From NCBI GenBank assembly GCA_946478895.1, contig CAMLDY010000003.1, positions 36,907 through 100,906 of the forward strand: DNA of 64,000 nucleotides, written 5' to 3'. Positions 17,844-26,383 of the stretch are shown one piece after another. The stretch comes from an uncultured Gemmatimonadota bacterium (GTDB lineage Bacteria > Gemmatimonadota > Gemmatimonadetes > Gemmatimonadales > Gemmatimonadaceae). Below the pieces are notes generated by a model. The model ran no database searches. It had not been told where the DNA came from and saw only the letters and a program-made list of their open reading frames with translations. A program made the translations under genes and the position numbers. How positions within the stretch are numbered: the stretch's first letter is position 1; each line of letters begins with the position of its first letter.

Positions 17844-19064
17844 TCAGGATGCCTGGAGTGCGGCCACGGGATCGCGCACAGAGTTTGGAACCGTCGTGAG
17901 CGCGTCGACAACGTGGTCGACGTCGGGAGCGTGCATGTAAGAGTGGGTCGGTACGGTCAACAGCCGATCGCGTAGCTCGAGAGACCCGAGCCCGGCACGC
18001 TCGCCCGCGACGAGCAGCGGCTGGAGCTCGGCGTGTTGATCGAGCGTCATCGGGTAACCTCGCGCGATCCCAAGCGATCGCCCGCTGCGCACGCTCCCCC
18101 TCCCCCTCCCCCTCCGATCGAGAAGGGCGAGACGCAGATAGCCAGGCTCACTCTGCGCGATGGCCCGAATCGGAGCGATATTCGTCGAACGCAGCGACCA
18201 CAGAATCTGCGCGGCGTGTGCACGTCGAACCCGCAGCTCATAGTCATCGAGCGCGATCGCGCCTATCACCAGCGTGGCAGCGGCGCGGGAAATCCCACGC
18301 GGTGGGCGCGGTGGCCGGAAGACCATCTCGCCAAGCCGGAGTGCCGGAATCGACGCCGGAAGTCGATAAAGCGCGGGGCGGCCCAGCGTCCACTGCGCAG
18401 CAAGCTTCGTCACGTCTGATAACCCGCTCGATCCGCCCGGCAGATTCGTGCCTGCCTCGATGATTGCGTCGGAAGATCTCTTTCCGCGGACGAGCAGCGC
18501 GCCTCCCGAGCCGCCGGTCAGACCTTTGCCACGCCCGAAACTGAGGATGGTCACATCACCGAAGCTGCCGAGCTTCTGGCCAAAGATCGAGCCGCCCGCG
18601 CCTTGTGCTGCATCTTCAATCAGCGGCAGACCGTGCTCATCGGCGATCCGTCGGGCACCAGCGACGTCCGCAGCGTAACCGAACAGGTGAGCGACGACGA
18701 TGGCGTCAACGCCGCGCGCGACTGTTTTGCGAAGTGAATCGAGATCGGGACTGAGGGTGATCGGATCGACGTCGTAGAGCCGCACCCGCACGCCAGACCC
18801 AAGAGCGGCACTCGTAAGATCGATGCAGGCATACGCCGGGAGGGCGACCGCACCTCCCTTCGGTATCACCGAGCGCAGAGCGAGCACCAGCGCCGAGGTG
18901 CCGGTGTCGGTCAGAATGGCATCCGTCGCTGCATACCTTGTAGAGAGCGCGGCCGCCAATCGCCGGCGCTCGTCGGTTCGCAGCGCAACTGCCGCAGCGA
19001 GCCCCGCAGCCAGTGATGCAGGTTGCACTGGCGAGTGTACCGGCGGGATCCAGCGCCAGGTCAC
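17844..19064 (-). CDS. DegT/DnrJ/EryC1/StrS-family PLP aminotransferase
   Basis: 406 aa from GTG overlapping the FemAB stop (GTGA). It shows TDTGTSALVLALR, VALPAYACIDLTSAAL, LIEDAAQGAGG with the PLP-binding Asp, and SFGRGKGLTGGSGGALLV with the Schiff-base Lys in the usual place. It would make an amino sugar, or act on a related keto compound. A pure hexanucleotide repeat (18095-18115) encodes an Arg-Gly run in a surface loop. SFGRGKGL is a divergent version of the usual SFhptK motif, so the substrate class is uncertain. Confidence 0.85.
   Translation of the reverse strand: MTWRWIPPVHSPVQPASLAAGLAAAVALRTDERRRLAAALSTRYAATDAILTDTGTSALVLALRSVIPKGGAVALPAYACIDLTSAALGSGVRVRLYDVDPITLSPDLDSLRKTVARGVDAIVVAHLFGYAADVAGARRIADEHGLPLIEDAAQGAGGSIFGQKLGSFGDVTILSFGRGKGLTGGSGGALLVRGKRSSDAIIEAGTNLPGGSSGLSDVTKLAAQWTLGRPALYRLPASIPALRLGEMVFRPPRPPRGISRAAATLVIGAIALDDYELRVRRAHAAQILWSLRSTNIAPIRAIAQSEPGYLRLALLDRRGRGRGSVRSGRSLGIARGYPMTLDQHAELQPLLVAGERAGLGSLELRDRLLTVPTHSYMHAPDVDHVVDALTTVPNSVRDPVAALQAS
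18095..18115 (-). repeat. G-rich hexanucleotide repeat inside the aminotransferase gene
   Basis: On the coding strand there are three runs of five G separated by single A, plus a GG, forming about three and a half copies of AGGGGG. The reading frame gives alternating Arg-Gly. The four G tracts could fold as a G-quadruplex in the sense strand or mRNA. Copy-number change would add or remove two codons without a frameshift. Confidence 0.8.
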
Positions 19065-20086
19065 GGAATGTACCGGACGATCATTGGTCCAACGGCGGTC
19101 GCCAGCGCCGCCGGCAGCTTGCGCCAGACGCGCGGTCCAAAGCGGAACTTCCCATCAGTCGGAGAAGGTGTAGTCGTCGCTCCCTTTGGCGCGAAGCCAT
19201 ACCACCACAACGGCTCATCGCGCGCGCCCCACTGGAGCTTGAAACGATGGGTTCCCGAGCCAGGAGTGCAGCGACCGAAATTGAATCGCTTGACGCCCTG
19301 TGCTATCGCCCTCTCCATGCACGCCCAATAGAGCAACATGTTCGGCGCCTCGCGGTTGTATGCGCGCAGCGACGACGCCCACGTCATTTCGAATTCCTCG
19401 CCGAAGTGAAAGCCGCATCCAGCCGCTACCGGCTTCCCACCGAGGTACGCACAGCAGAACACGCAGTCTTCCGGAAACTGCTCGGCGAGCTCGCGGAACA
19501 GAGTCAGCGGCTGCGTCGGAGTCCCGAGATCTCGCATATGTCGAGCGAAGACACCAAAAAACGCCGCCACCTGATCCGGACCGAATCGCACCGTCACCCC
19601 TTCTTTCTGCGGGCGCCGGATCTGACTTCTCAGCTTCGCGTCGAATCGCTTGAATTGCGCGTCAGGGCTCGAAGCCAGATCGAGGACTACAGTCACCTTA
19701 CGATGCGACGCCGGCATTGAGAGTGGCAGCGGGATCCGGCTCCGCAGCTCGACGAGCTTTACGTTGTCGCGCTGTGCGATTGCGACCGCCTCATCGCTGA
19801 CCGCGCGCACTCCCGCATACGTGCCGAGCGGCCCTCCATAGTTGAGGAACGGCATAGACACGAGGTAATGCCCGAATACAAGGCTGCGAACTCTTACGAG
19901 TGGAAGCGCACCTACGAGCGATCCGTCCCAATCTCGCGCTACGAGGTAGATGCACTGGTGCCCGAACACGCGCTCGATGAGGGTGCGCCATCTCAGCTTA
20001 TGGAAGTGGGTGAACCCTTCCTGCCTCGAAACGAAGCCGTCCCATTCTTCTTCGGTGCCGCCGAATCGTTCGACCTCGAGGTTCAC
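19061..20086 (-). CDS. FemAB-like acyl/aminoacyl transferase of exosortase-A polysaccharide loci
   Basis: 341 aa from GTG at 20086, which overlaps the deacetylase stop as GTGA. Two GNAT-like halves are visible: an N-terminal part with FTHFHKLRWRTLIERVFGH and MPFLNYGGPLG, and a C-terminal part with KLRSQIRRPQKEG, GCGFHFGEEFEMTWASS and FNFGRCTPGSGTHRFK. These match the FemAB proteins that accompany XrtA/PEP-CTERM polysaccharide genes. FemAB enzymes move aminoacyl groups from tRNA to peptidoglycan. The substrate here is unknown, though an amino-acid decoration of a glycan fits the locus. Confidence 0.88.
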   Translation of the reverse strand: MNLEVERFGGTEEEWDGFVSRQEGFTHFHKLRWRTLIERVFGHQCIYLVARDWDGSLVGALPLVRVRSLVFGHYLVSMPFLNYGGPLGTYAGVRAVSDEAVAIAQRDNVKLVELRSRIPLPLSMPASHRKVTVVLDLASSPDAQFKRFDAKLRSQIRRPQKEGVTVRFGPDQVAAFFGVFARHMRDLGTPTQPLTLFRELAEQFPEDCVFCCAYLGGKPVAAGCGFHFGEEFEMTWASSLRAYNREAPNMLLYWACMERAIAQGVKRFNFGRCTPGSGTHRFKLQWGARDEPLWWYGFAPKGATTTPSPTDGKFRFGPRVWRKLPAALATAVGPMIVRYIP

Positions 20087-20970
20087 GCGACACCCACTGT
20101 GTGAAGAGTCTGACCCGTTCCCACAAAGCGTGACAGCGCCGAGCAAATCGGTGCGAATCGAAATTCAGTAAGAAGAGTCTCGAGCTTGCCCATCGTGGTC
20201 TCGAGCCCGCGGTAGTGCCGCAGATACGTAATCGGCGACACCGGAAGTCTAGGCTGGTCCGCATCGACTTCCCACGGGTGGATGTAGAAGGTCGCGCTCT
20301 CACCACGTTGGCCGGCTTCGCGAAACGCGCGGCGAATGACACCGAGCGGGAGCTGTCTCAGATAGCCGCCGCCCGCAGCTGGTACCGGGAAGCGAAAAAA
20401 GTTCGTCGTTGCGAGCGGAAATTCGGCGAGCGACCCTGCAGGTCGTCGCATCAGATACGGAGCGCGCGGCGCCGATGCGTAACCATAACCGGGCCGACGA
20501 ATCGGGAAGAGGCTCGAATCGTACGAGTACCCTTCCTCGACAAGTACATCGAACGCCCATTCCAGGCCCGGTACTATAGAGAAGCTCGGCGCGCGATACC
20601 CGTTCACGACATCGCCGGTCAAATCCTCGAGCGCGCTTTTGGAGGAGCGGACTTCCTCGCGGAAAGCATCCGGAGTTAGATGAGTGACCCGCCGGTGACT
20701 GAAGCCATGCGAAGCGACTTCGTGTCCGGCGCGTACGATCGATCGAACTACTTCGGGCCGATGTTTGGCCAGCCAACCGAGCACGAAGAACGTTCCGCGG
20801 ACGCCATGGCGATTGAGACTCTCAAGGATCGCGTCCGTACTTTGTCCGACACGACTTGGCTGGAGCAGCCAGTCGTCGCGAGACACCACGGACTCCAGCG
20901 CCTGCACCTGGAAGTGCTCTTCGACATCGACCGTAAAGAAATGTGTCGCTGGTGATTTTTCTGGTGACAT
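20083..20970 (-). CDS. XrtA-type polysaccharide deacetylase
   Basis: 295 aa. Begins with FFTVDVEEHFQV (about 11-22), the signature opening of deacetylases in exosortase-A polysaccharide clusters. EVASHGFSHRRV supplies the metal-binding SHxxxH, GYRAPSFSIV the substrate-binding RAPxFS, and FYIHPWEVD the last catalytic block. No signal peptide is apparent, as is usual for this subfamily. First gene of the minus-strand arm, divergent from the acyltransferase pair across a 473-base regulatory gap. It probably trims acetyl groups from the nascent exopolysaccharide. Confidence 0.93.
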   Translation of the reverse strand: MSPEKSPATHFFTVDVEEHFQVQALESVVSRDDWLLQPSRVGQSTDAILESLNRHGVRGTFFVLGWLAKHRPEVVRSIVRAGHEVASHGFSHRRVTHLTPDAFREEVRSSKSALEDLTGDVVNGYRAPSFSIVPGLEWAFDVLVEEGYSYDSSLFPIRRPGYGYASAPRAPYLMRRPAGSLAEFPLATTNFFRFPVPAAGGGYLRQLPLGVIRRAFREAGQRGESATFYIHPWEVDADQPRLPVSPITYLRHYRGLETTMGKLETLLTEFRFAPICSALSRFVGTGQTLHTVGVA

Positions 20971-21443
20971 GCGAGAATGAGATCGTCGGCGGAATACGGG
21001 CCTCGGGTTCGCACTTCAAATGCCCGCGCGCGCCGGGTGTCGTTTGATCGCGGCATTGGCCCCTATCTCATTCGCGCATATGACGATAGCTGGGTCGGGC
21101 CCTCACTTTTCGCGACTCGAGCTCCCGACGCGGCAGAAGGAGCGTGTTGCCTCCATGCCACAATCGGGACGTCAGCGTCACAGTCATGTGGCATCGCCCC
21201 TACACCTCCGCCTCTCATGCCGCGCTTTCCACCAACGGCTTTGGCGGCGCCTGCCTGCTAAAACGTGTATCCGTAACGGCTTAAGCGGACAGCTATCGAT
21301 CGACTGCACGCGGCGTTTTTGTGACTGCGCCCGGCACTTTTGCTGCAACCCCGCCGTCCGTTCTCGCACCGCGGCTGTGGAGACGCAGGCGAGTGAAGAG
21401 ATCGAATCCTTGGTGGAAGCTGTCCTTCTGGTCGGAGTTGGGT
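20971..21443. promoter_or_regulatory. Divergent promoter region between the two polysaccharide arms
   Basis: 473 bases separate two oppositely transcribed operons, so promoters for both should lie here. A perfect 8-bp inverted repeat, ATGCCACA (21155-21162) and TGTGGCAT (21187-21194) with a 24-base spacer, is a candidate operator. A weak plus-strand pair TTGGCC (21056) and TATGAC (17 bases on) might be a promoter. I see no gene here; plus-strand frames upstream of the ATG at 21444 lack domain character. Confidence 0.5.
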
Positions 21444-22661
21444 ATGTCGGTCGTGCGTACGCTGTCGGAGAAAAATCCCCGTTTCGGATCCATCGACGCG
21501 GTTCGCGGCGCCGCCATCCTGTTTGTATTTCTTGCGCACTTTACCGCGGGCTACGCATGGCCCGCGACGTCACAGACCGTGGCGGGCAACCTTCGCACGG
21601 TGAGCATGATCGCCTCGCCAACTTTCGTGTTGGTGAGCGGAATGGTTGCAGGCTTTCTCGCTCTCACCAATCCGAGCGGATTTGGCGAGCTGACGGTGAA
21701 GCTGTTCGATCGTGGATTGTTCCTCCTGCTTTTCGGTCACCTCTTCCTAACCTTGACGCTTGCTGCAGGAGCGGCTGGTTTTTCCCACGCCTATCGCACC
21801 AGCTTCATCACCGACGCGATCGCGGTCGCCATCCTGATCGGGCCTTCAATGGTCACCGCCATCTCAGCCCCGCGACGCCTCGCATTGGCCGTCAGCATTT
21901 TTGTAGTTGACTGGTGGTTGATCTCTCATTGGCACCCGATCGGCACGACGGCGAACTCGAAGCTGTATATCGTCGGAATGACGAGCCCGACCGGTGAGCT
22001 GAGTGGTATCCCCGTATTCCCGGTCGCACCGTGGTTCGCGGTCTACCTGGCCGGCACAGTCGTGGGCGAAAAAGTCGGACGGATGTACGTCGCTGGTCGC
22101 GAGTGGCAATCGCATCTGGTTGTCGCTCTGGTCGGCGCCGCATCGGTATTCGCCGCTACCGTCGCGCACCTTTTCGTGCGCGCCTTCCGCAACGCCAACC
22201 CGTCCGCGCCGCTTGGCGTAAACGATCTCAGCCTTGTCTCCATATACGGAAAGTTTCCCCCCGGCGCCGTATACCTGGGATTTTTCGGCGGCGCGGGATT
22301 GCTCATGCTCGCCAGCATCTTTGAGCTCGATCGCCGGAACAAGCTGCCATTGTTGTTCAACCAGCTCAGGAAGCTTGGGCGGTCGTCGCTCTTCCTCTTC
22401 ACCATTCAGTATTCGCTGTATCGCGCGATACTCCCGCACCTCGGTTTATCCAATACCGCTCTCTGGCCCGTGTTCTTTCTGACATCCGTCGTGTTTCTCG
22501 CCGCGCTGGCGACGGTATGGGATCGTCACTCCGCCAACCGCTTCCTGACTGTCGGTATCACCGCAGAATGGCGCAGACAGCGTCAGCTTTCTGCCTCGGT
22601 GACGAATCACTCGTTCCTCCGCACGCCGGCTGCCGCCGGCCACCATCCGGCAGGTCGCTGA
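21444..22661 (+). CDS. Membrane acyltransferase (Acyltransferase_3/HGSNAT-like), first of a tandem pair
   Basis: About 405 aa. ATG at 21444 is chosen because GGAG lies six bases upstream; the frame is open to 21321. Roughly ten hydrophobic helices. The first carries SIDAVRGAAILFVFLAHF, which matches the D-x-x-R-G...H pattern of acyltransferase-3 and OpgC-type enzymes, with the helix-I His as likely catalytic residue. These enzymes move acyl groups (acetyl, succinyl and others) across the membrane onto glycans. The neighbouring gene is a clear paralogue. First gene of the plus-strand arm that also encodes an ACP and FkbH. Confidence 0.82.
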   Translation: MSVVRTLSEKNPRFGSIDAVRGAAILFVFLAHFTAGYAWPATSQTVAGNLRTVSMIASPTFVLVSGMVAGFLALTNPSGFGELTVKLFDRGLFLLLFGHLFLTLTLAAGAAGFSHAYRTSFITDAIAVAILIGPSMVTAISAPRRLALAVSIFVVDWWLISHWHPIGTTANSKLYIVGMTSPTGELSGIPVFPVAPWFAVYLAGTVVGEKVGRMYVAGREWQSHLVVALVGAASVFAATVAHLFVRAFRNANPSAPLGVNDLSLVSIYGKFPPGAVYLGFFGGAGLLMLASIFELDRRNKLPLLFNQLRKLGRSSLFLFTIQYSLYRAILPHLGLSNTALWPVFFLTSVVFLAALATVWDRHSANRFLTVGITAEWRRQRQLSASVTNHSFLRTPAAAGHHPAGR

Positions 22662-22663
22662 CG

Positions 22664-23896
22664 ATGACAGAGAGGGCAACCGCGAACCCACCAGTCAAGA
22701 AACCGGGCTACGGCTCGTCGCGCGTCGCATCGATCGACTCGGCGCGTGGTGCGGCGATGCTCTTCGTCTGTCTCGCGCACTTCGCCAATGCCTATCAGTT
22801 CGTTTCGGGCGCCGACGCTTCCGGGATGTACCTGGTGCTGATCGGTATGGTTGCGTCTCCGACCTTCGTGATCGTCAGCGGATTCGTCGCCGGGTTCCTG
22901 TCCATAACCCGCAGCTCCACCTTCGGACAGCTGCGACAGAAGCTCATCGATCGTGGATTCTTTTTGCTCATCGTCGGTCACACCATTCTCGCGATCTCCC
23001 ACGTATTCGCGGGCGCCGGCTTCGTCGCCGGATTCAAAATCGGCTACGTAACCGATGTTGTCGGTTTCGCGGTCGTGCTTGGACCCTGGCTGGTTGATTC
23101 GGTGCGTCCGAAGCCGCGAGTACTGCTGGCGCTCGGAGTGTTTGTTCTGAGCTGGCTCGCGGTATTCCAGTGGCACCCCACCGGTTTCGGCGCAACCGCA
23201 AAGCAATACCTGATCGGCATTCCAAATCTCTCCGACGCCACCCGCGGCGACTTCCCGCTCCTGCCCTGGTTTGCCGTCTATCTCCTCGGCACAGTGCTCG
23301 GCCAGACGCTGGGTAGGTATTACGCCGAGAATCGCCACCAGGCCGGCCATCTCGTGCTCGCCTCTATCGGCGCGGTGAGCTTCGCAGCGGGTACCGTCGC
23401 GAAGCTCGCGCTGCATCTCTTCAGAAGCGCGGCTCCTGCGTTCGAGCAAGCGCACCCGTTGCTCGTCTTTTCCGTATCCACCTACCAGAAATTCCCACCC
23501 GGGCCGGTGTACGTGATTTTCTTCGGCGGAGCGGGAATGGTCATGGTCGCCGCGATACTAGAGGCCGGCCGGCGGGGAATGATGCCATTCCTGCTCGGCC
23601 GGCTGCGCCAGATCGGTCTTGCTTCCCTCTTCATTTACGTGCTCCAGTATTACGTCTACGTCGTGGTGCTTCGCGCGCTTCGTCTGCCTTACAGTCCGTT
23701 TTGGCCGCTGCTCTTTCTGTTCACGATATTCCTCCTCGAGCGGGCCGCCGCTGTGTGGAACTCCGCGGAGGGCAACCGCTACCTCACAGTCGGTCTTGCA
23801 GCGTTGCTCAGGTGGATCAAGCGCAGAAGGGAGCTGGCACTGACGAAACAGATCGCGCTGGACGCACCGTTTCGTAAACCAGTTTCGACGCTGTGA
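22664..23896 (+). CDS. Membrane acyltransferase, second of a tandem pair
   Basis: About 410 aa from ATG at 22664, two bases after the previous stop; the frame is open further upstream but overlaps the first gene. Helix I reads SIDSARGAAMLFVCLAHF. Paralogue of the preceding protein throughout: both share VSGxVAGFLxxT in the third helix and YxKFPPGxVYxxFFGGAGxxM near the C-terminus. The conserved FPPGxVY block is unusual for acyltransferase-3 proteins and may define a subfamily. Probably an O-acyltransferase for a different position or acyl group from its twin. Confidence 0.82.
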   Translation: MTERATANPPVKKPGYGSSRVASIDSARGAAMLFVCLAHFANAYQFVSGADASGMYLVLIGMVASPTFVIVSGFVAGFLSITRSSTFGQLRQKLIDRGFFLLIVGHTILAISHVFAGAGFVAGFKIGYVTDVVGFAVVLGPWLVDSVRPKPRVLLALGVFVLSWLAVFQWHPTGFGATAKQYLIGIPNLSDATRGDFPLLPWFAVYLLGTVLGQTLGRYYAENRHQAGHLVLASIGAVSFAAGTVAKLALHLFRSAAPAFEQAHPLLVFSVSTYQKFPPGPVYVIFFGGAGMVMVAAILEAGRRGMMPFLLGRLRQIGLASLFIYVLQYYVYVVVLRALRLPYSPFWPLLFLFTIFLLERAAAVWNSAEGNRYLTVGLAALLRWIKRRRELALTKQIALDAPFRKPVSTL

Positions 23897-25074
23897 GCTC
23901 GAACGCGCTGGCTACGGACATTAGGCCCAGTGTCCAGGTGACGCGCGTCACCGATGCTGAGGCCGACTCCGTCGCGGAATTCATGCGGCGGGTGTGGGGT
24001 AGCACGGTCACTGGCGAAAGGATTCGCCGCTCACTGCGCGAAGGAGCCCGCACCAATCCGGCGGTGGGTGGAGAGCCCATCCCGTCAGTGGTTTACCGTC
24101 GCGATGATGAGGCGCTGGGCTATCTCGGCTCGATTCCGGTCCGCTTCTGGAATGGCCGATCCGAGGTTACCGCGCACTGGCTCAAGGGTTTCATGGTGCT
24201 TCCCGAGCACCAGAACGGTCCGATTGGGTTTGGACTCCTGCGCGAGATGTTGCGACACGTGGACATCGCCGGCACGATGACAGTCGCGCAGCCGGCCCGC
24301 CGATTGTTCCAGGCGGTCGGATTCACCGACTGCGGCGCGCTCCCCAACTACATCGCAGTTTTGCGTGGCGCTCGGATTGCGCAGACCGTTGACGTTGGTG
24401 CGCTCGGCGACGCCGTCCCTTCGGTTGTCCGCCGTGGAGTCATCCTCGCCCGTAAGACGGGAGTTGCTTCGGTCGGAGGAGCCTGCGCTGGAATCGCCCG
24501 GCGCTCGTTGAATGCGCTGCGCGCGCTGTCGCTTACTGCTTCGGTCGATCTTTCCGGCAGCCTGCCATCGCAGGATGCACTCGATCGTTTGTGGCTCCGC
24601 GCTCGGCAGCGTGTTGCCGCGGGCGCCGTTCGCGATGGACGCTATTTTCATTGGCGCTACGACGCGCGGCGAGGCGGCACCTACGAGGTTGCCGTGGTGC
24701 GAGAGCGCGGCGCGAGCGGGCGACTTGTCGGGGTGGCGGTCGTGCGCCGTTCCGGAGACTCGACGGATCCAAGGCTTAAGGGCCTGCGATTGGCGACGCT
24801 GGCTGACATCCTCTTCGATCCGCGGGACGAGCGGGCGGGAATCGCGGCACTCAAGGGAGCGGAGCGGCTCGCCCGGCGGATGGGCGCCGACGCTTTGCTC
24901 TGCACCACCGCGCATCCCGCGATTACACGCTTGCTGGCGCGCCGCTTCTATGTGAAAACCTCGGGCGGCGTCCATATGATGGTGCGCGAGCCCCGAGCCG
25001 AGCGGCGTCTTTCTACTCGCGTTGAAGACTGGTGGCTGATGCGCGGCGACGCGAACTCTGACGACGCTTTCTAG
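23893..25074 (+). CDS. GNAT-family acyltransferase of polysaccharide-locus type
   Basis: 393 aa from GTG overlapping the previous stop as GTGA. N-terminal GNAT fold: VTRVTDAEADSVAEFMRRVW, GYLGSIPVRFWNG, WLKGFMVLPEHQNGPIG (acyl-CoA loop region) and RRLFQAVGFTDCG. A second GNAT-like half has LATLADILFDP and GAERLARRMGADALL. The tail ends EDWWLMRGDANSDD, close to the W...gDsD ending common in EPS-locus GNATs. It has the same architecture as the gene at 5170-6240, and probably acylates a sugar or sugar nucleotide. Confidence 0.78.
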   Translation: MSSNALATDIRPSVQVTRVTDAEADSVAEFMRRVWGSTVTGERIRRSLREGARTNPAVGGEPIPSVVYRRDDEALGYLGSIPVRFWNGRSEVTAHWLKGFMVLPEHQNGPIGFGLLREMLRHVDIAGTMTVAQPARRLFQAVGFTDCGALPNYIAVLRGARIAQTVDVGALGDAVPSVVRRGVILARKTGVASVGGACAGIARRSLNALRALSLTASVDLSGSLPSQDALDRLWLRARQRVAAGAVRDGRYFHWRYDARRGGTYEVAVVRERGASGRLVGVAVVRRSGDSTDPRLKGLRLATLADILFDPRDERAGIAALKGAERLARRMGADALLCTTAHPAITRLLARRFYVKTSGGVHMMVREPRAERRLSTRVEDWWLMRGDANSDDAF

Positions 25075-25075
25075 A

Positions 25076-26125
25076 ATGAACGCCAATCGACGGTGGGATT
25101 TCCCCAACGGAAAGAAGTTCGCGTTCACGATTATCGACGACACCGACGTCGGAACCGTAGATAATCTCAAACCCGTTTACGACCTGCTCCATCAGCTCGG
25201 TCTCCGCACCACCAAGACGGTCTGGCCCGTGGCGTGTCCGGAAGGCAGTCCGGATTTCGAATCGTCCCAAACGCTCGCCGACGACGCCTACCGCGCGTTC
25301 GCGATCGAGCTCCAGAAGCGTGGCTTCGAGCTCACCTGGCATGGCGCAACGATGGAAGCGAGTGAGCGTCCGCGCACCGTCACCGCCCTGGAGCGATTCA
25401 GACAGATTTTCGGCGACTACCCGCGCATTCACCTGAACCACGCCCTCAACCGGGAGAACGTCTACTGGGGCGTCAATCGTCTCGATTCCGCGCTCCTTCG
25501 AAACGCGGTACGAAGATTGGCGCACTGGGACCCCGACTATTTCGTCGGCGAGCGCGAAGGCTCCGCGTACTGGTGGGGTGATCTGTGCGCCAGACACGTG
25601 ATGTACGGCCGGAATCTGACCACCAACAAGCTCAACACCGCGCAGTTCAATCCATCGATGCCGTATCACGACCCACAACGGCCACTCGTGCCGTGGTGGT
25701 TCTCCTCATCGGACGCCGAGTCGGTCGAGGAGTTCAACGAGCTGCTGGATCCCGCTCATCAGGCGCAGCTGGAACGCGACGGCGGCTTCTGCATCATCGC
25801 AACTCACTTTGGCAAGGACTTCGCGCGCGACGGTAAAGTGAACCCGATCACTCGCGCTCGCCTCGAGGAGCTGGCCTCGCGTCCCGGCTGGTTCCCGCCG
25901 GCAGGGGAGCTTCTCGACTGGCTGCGGCAAAAGCGAACGGCGACTTCCGCGCAGGCAACACTACCCCGCTACGAATGGAGTCGCATGCAGTGGCAGTTCG
26001 TGTGGGATCTGGGCGTGCGCAAGATAAAGCAGCGCAGACACGCTTCCTACGGCACGTCGTGGTCCCGGTTCGACCCACCGGGGTTCACTGAAATCAGTTC
26101 CTCAGAATCCTTTTTACCAGTATGA
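25076..26125 (+). CDS. Polysaccharide-deacetylase-fold protein, divergent
   Basis: 349 aa. FAFTIIDDTDVGTVDNLKPV near the N-terminus resembles the first NodB motif with an Asp pair, followed by a TKTVWP strand. FELTWHGATMEAS could replace the usual metal-binding HxxxH block, as only one His is clear. GGFCIIATHFGKDF offers a further His. No signal peptide. It starts one base after the GNAT stop and overlaps the ACP gene by four bases, so it belongs to the decoration operon. Catalytic activity is uncertain because the motif set is incomplete. Confidence 0.65.
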   Translation: MNANRRWDFPNGKKFAFTIIDDTDVGTVDNLKPVYDLLHQLGLRTTKTVWPVACPEGSPDFESSQTLADDAYRAFAIELQKRGFELTWHGATMEASERPRTVTALERFRQIFGDYPRIHLNHALNRENVYWGVNRLDSALLRNAVRRLAHWDPDYFVGEREGSAYWWGDLCARHVMYGRNLTTNKLNTAQFNPSMPYHDPQRPLVPWWFSSSDAESVEEFNELLDPAHQAQLERDGGFCIIATHFGKDFARDGKVNPITRARLEELASRPGWFPPAGELLDWLRQKRTATSAQATLPRYEWSRMQWQFVWDLGVRKIKQRRHASYGTSWSRFDPPGFTEISSSESFLPV

Positions 26126-26361
26126 ACATTCAAACCTCAGACCGACTTCAGGACATATTTCGCGCCGTGTTCGAGCTCAAGCCCGACCACGATGTGACGA
26201 CCCTCGACCGAACCAATAGTCCGCGCTGGGATTCTCTCGATCACGTCTCGCTGGTGGCCGCCATTGAAAGCGAATTCGGCGTCAGCCTCGACGCCGCCGA
26301 CCAGCTTAGAATGGCGGGATATGCGGCGACGGCGCAGCTACTCGAGGAGAAGGGCTTGTGA
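26122..26361 (+). CDS. Acyl carrier protein paired with FkbH
   Basis: 79 aa. The phosphopantetheine attachment site is SPRWDSLDHVSLVAAI, with Ser in the canonical DSL; EFGVSLDAADQLRM follows as helix III. Start overlaps the deacetylase-fold gene (ATGA), and FkbH follows after 22 bases. ACP-FkbH pairs make glyceryl-ACP from 1,3-bisphosphoglycerate in polyketide pathways, and short ACPs of this kind often pair with FkbH-like HAD proteins in O-antigen loci. The probable role here is to carry a glyceryl or related hydroxyacyl group for the membrane acyltransferases upstream. Confidence 0.9.
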   Translation: MNIQTSDRLQDIFRAVFELKPDHDVTTLDRTNSPRWDSLDHVSLVAAIESEFGVSLDAADQLRMAGYAATAQLLEEKGL

Positions 26362-26383
26362 CCGCTGACGCCGGATTGTTGTC

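Noticed and set aside
21020..21910. Plus-strand 296-codon frame across the divergent promoter
   Set aside because: The sequence matches no family and overlaps the acyltransferase gene in another frame.
22607..23455. 282-codon minus-strand frame opposite the second acyltransferase
   Set aside because: Antisense frame rich in Arg/Glu, no domain.
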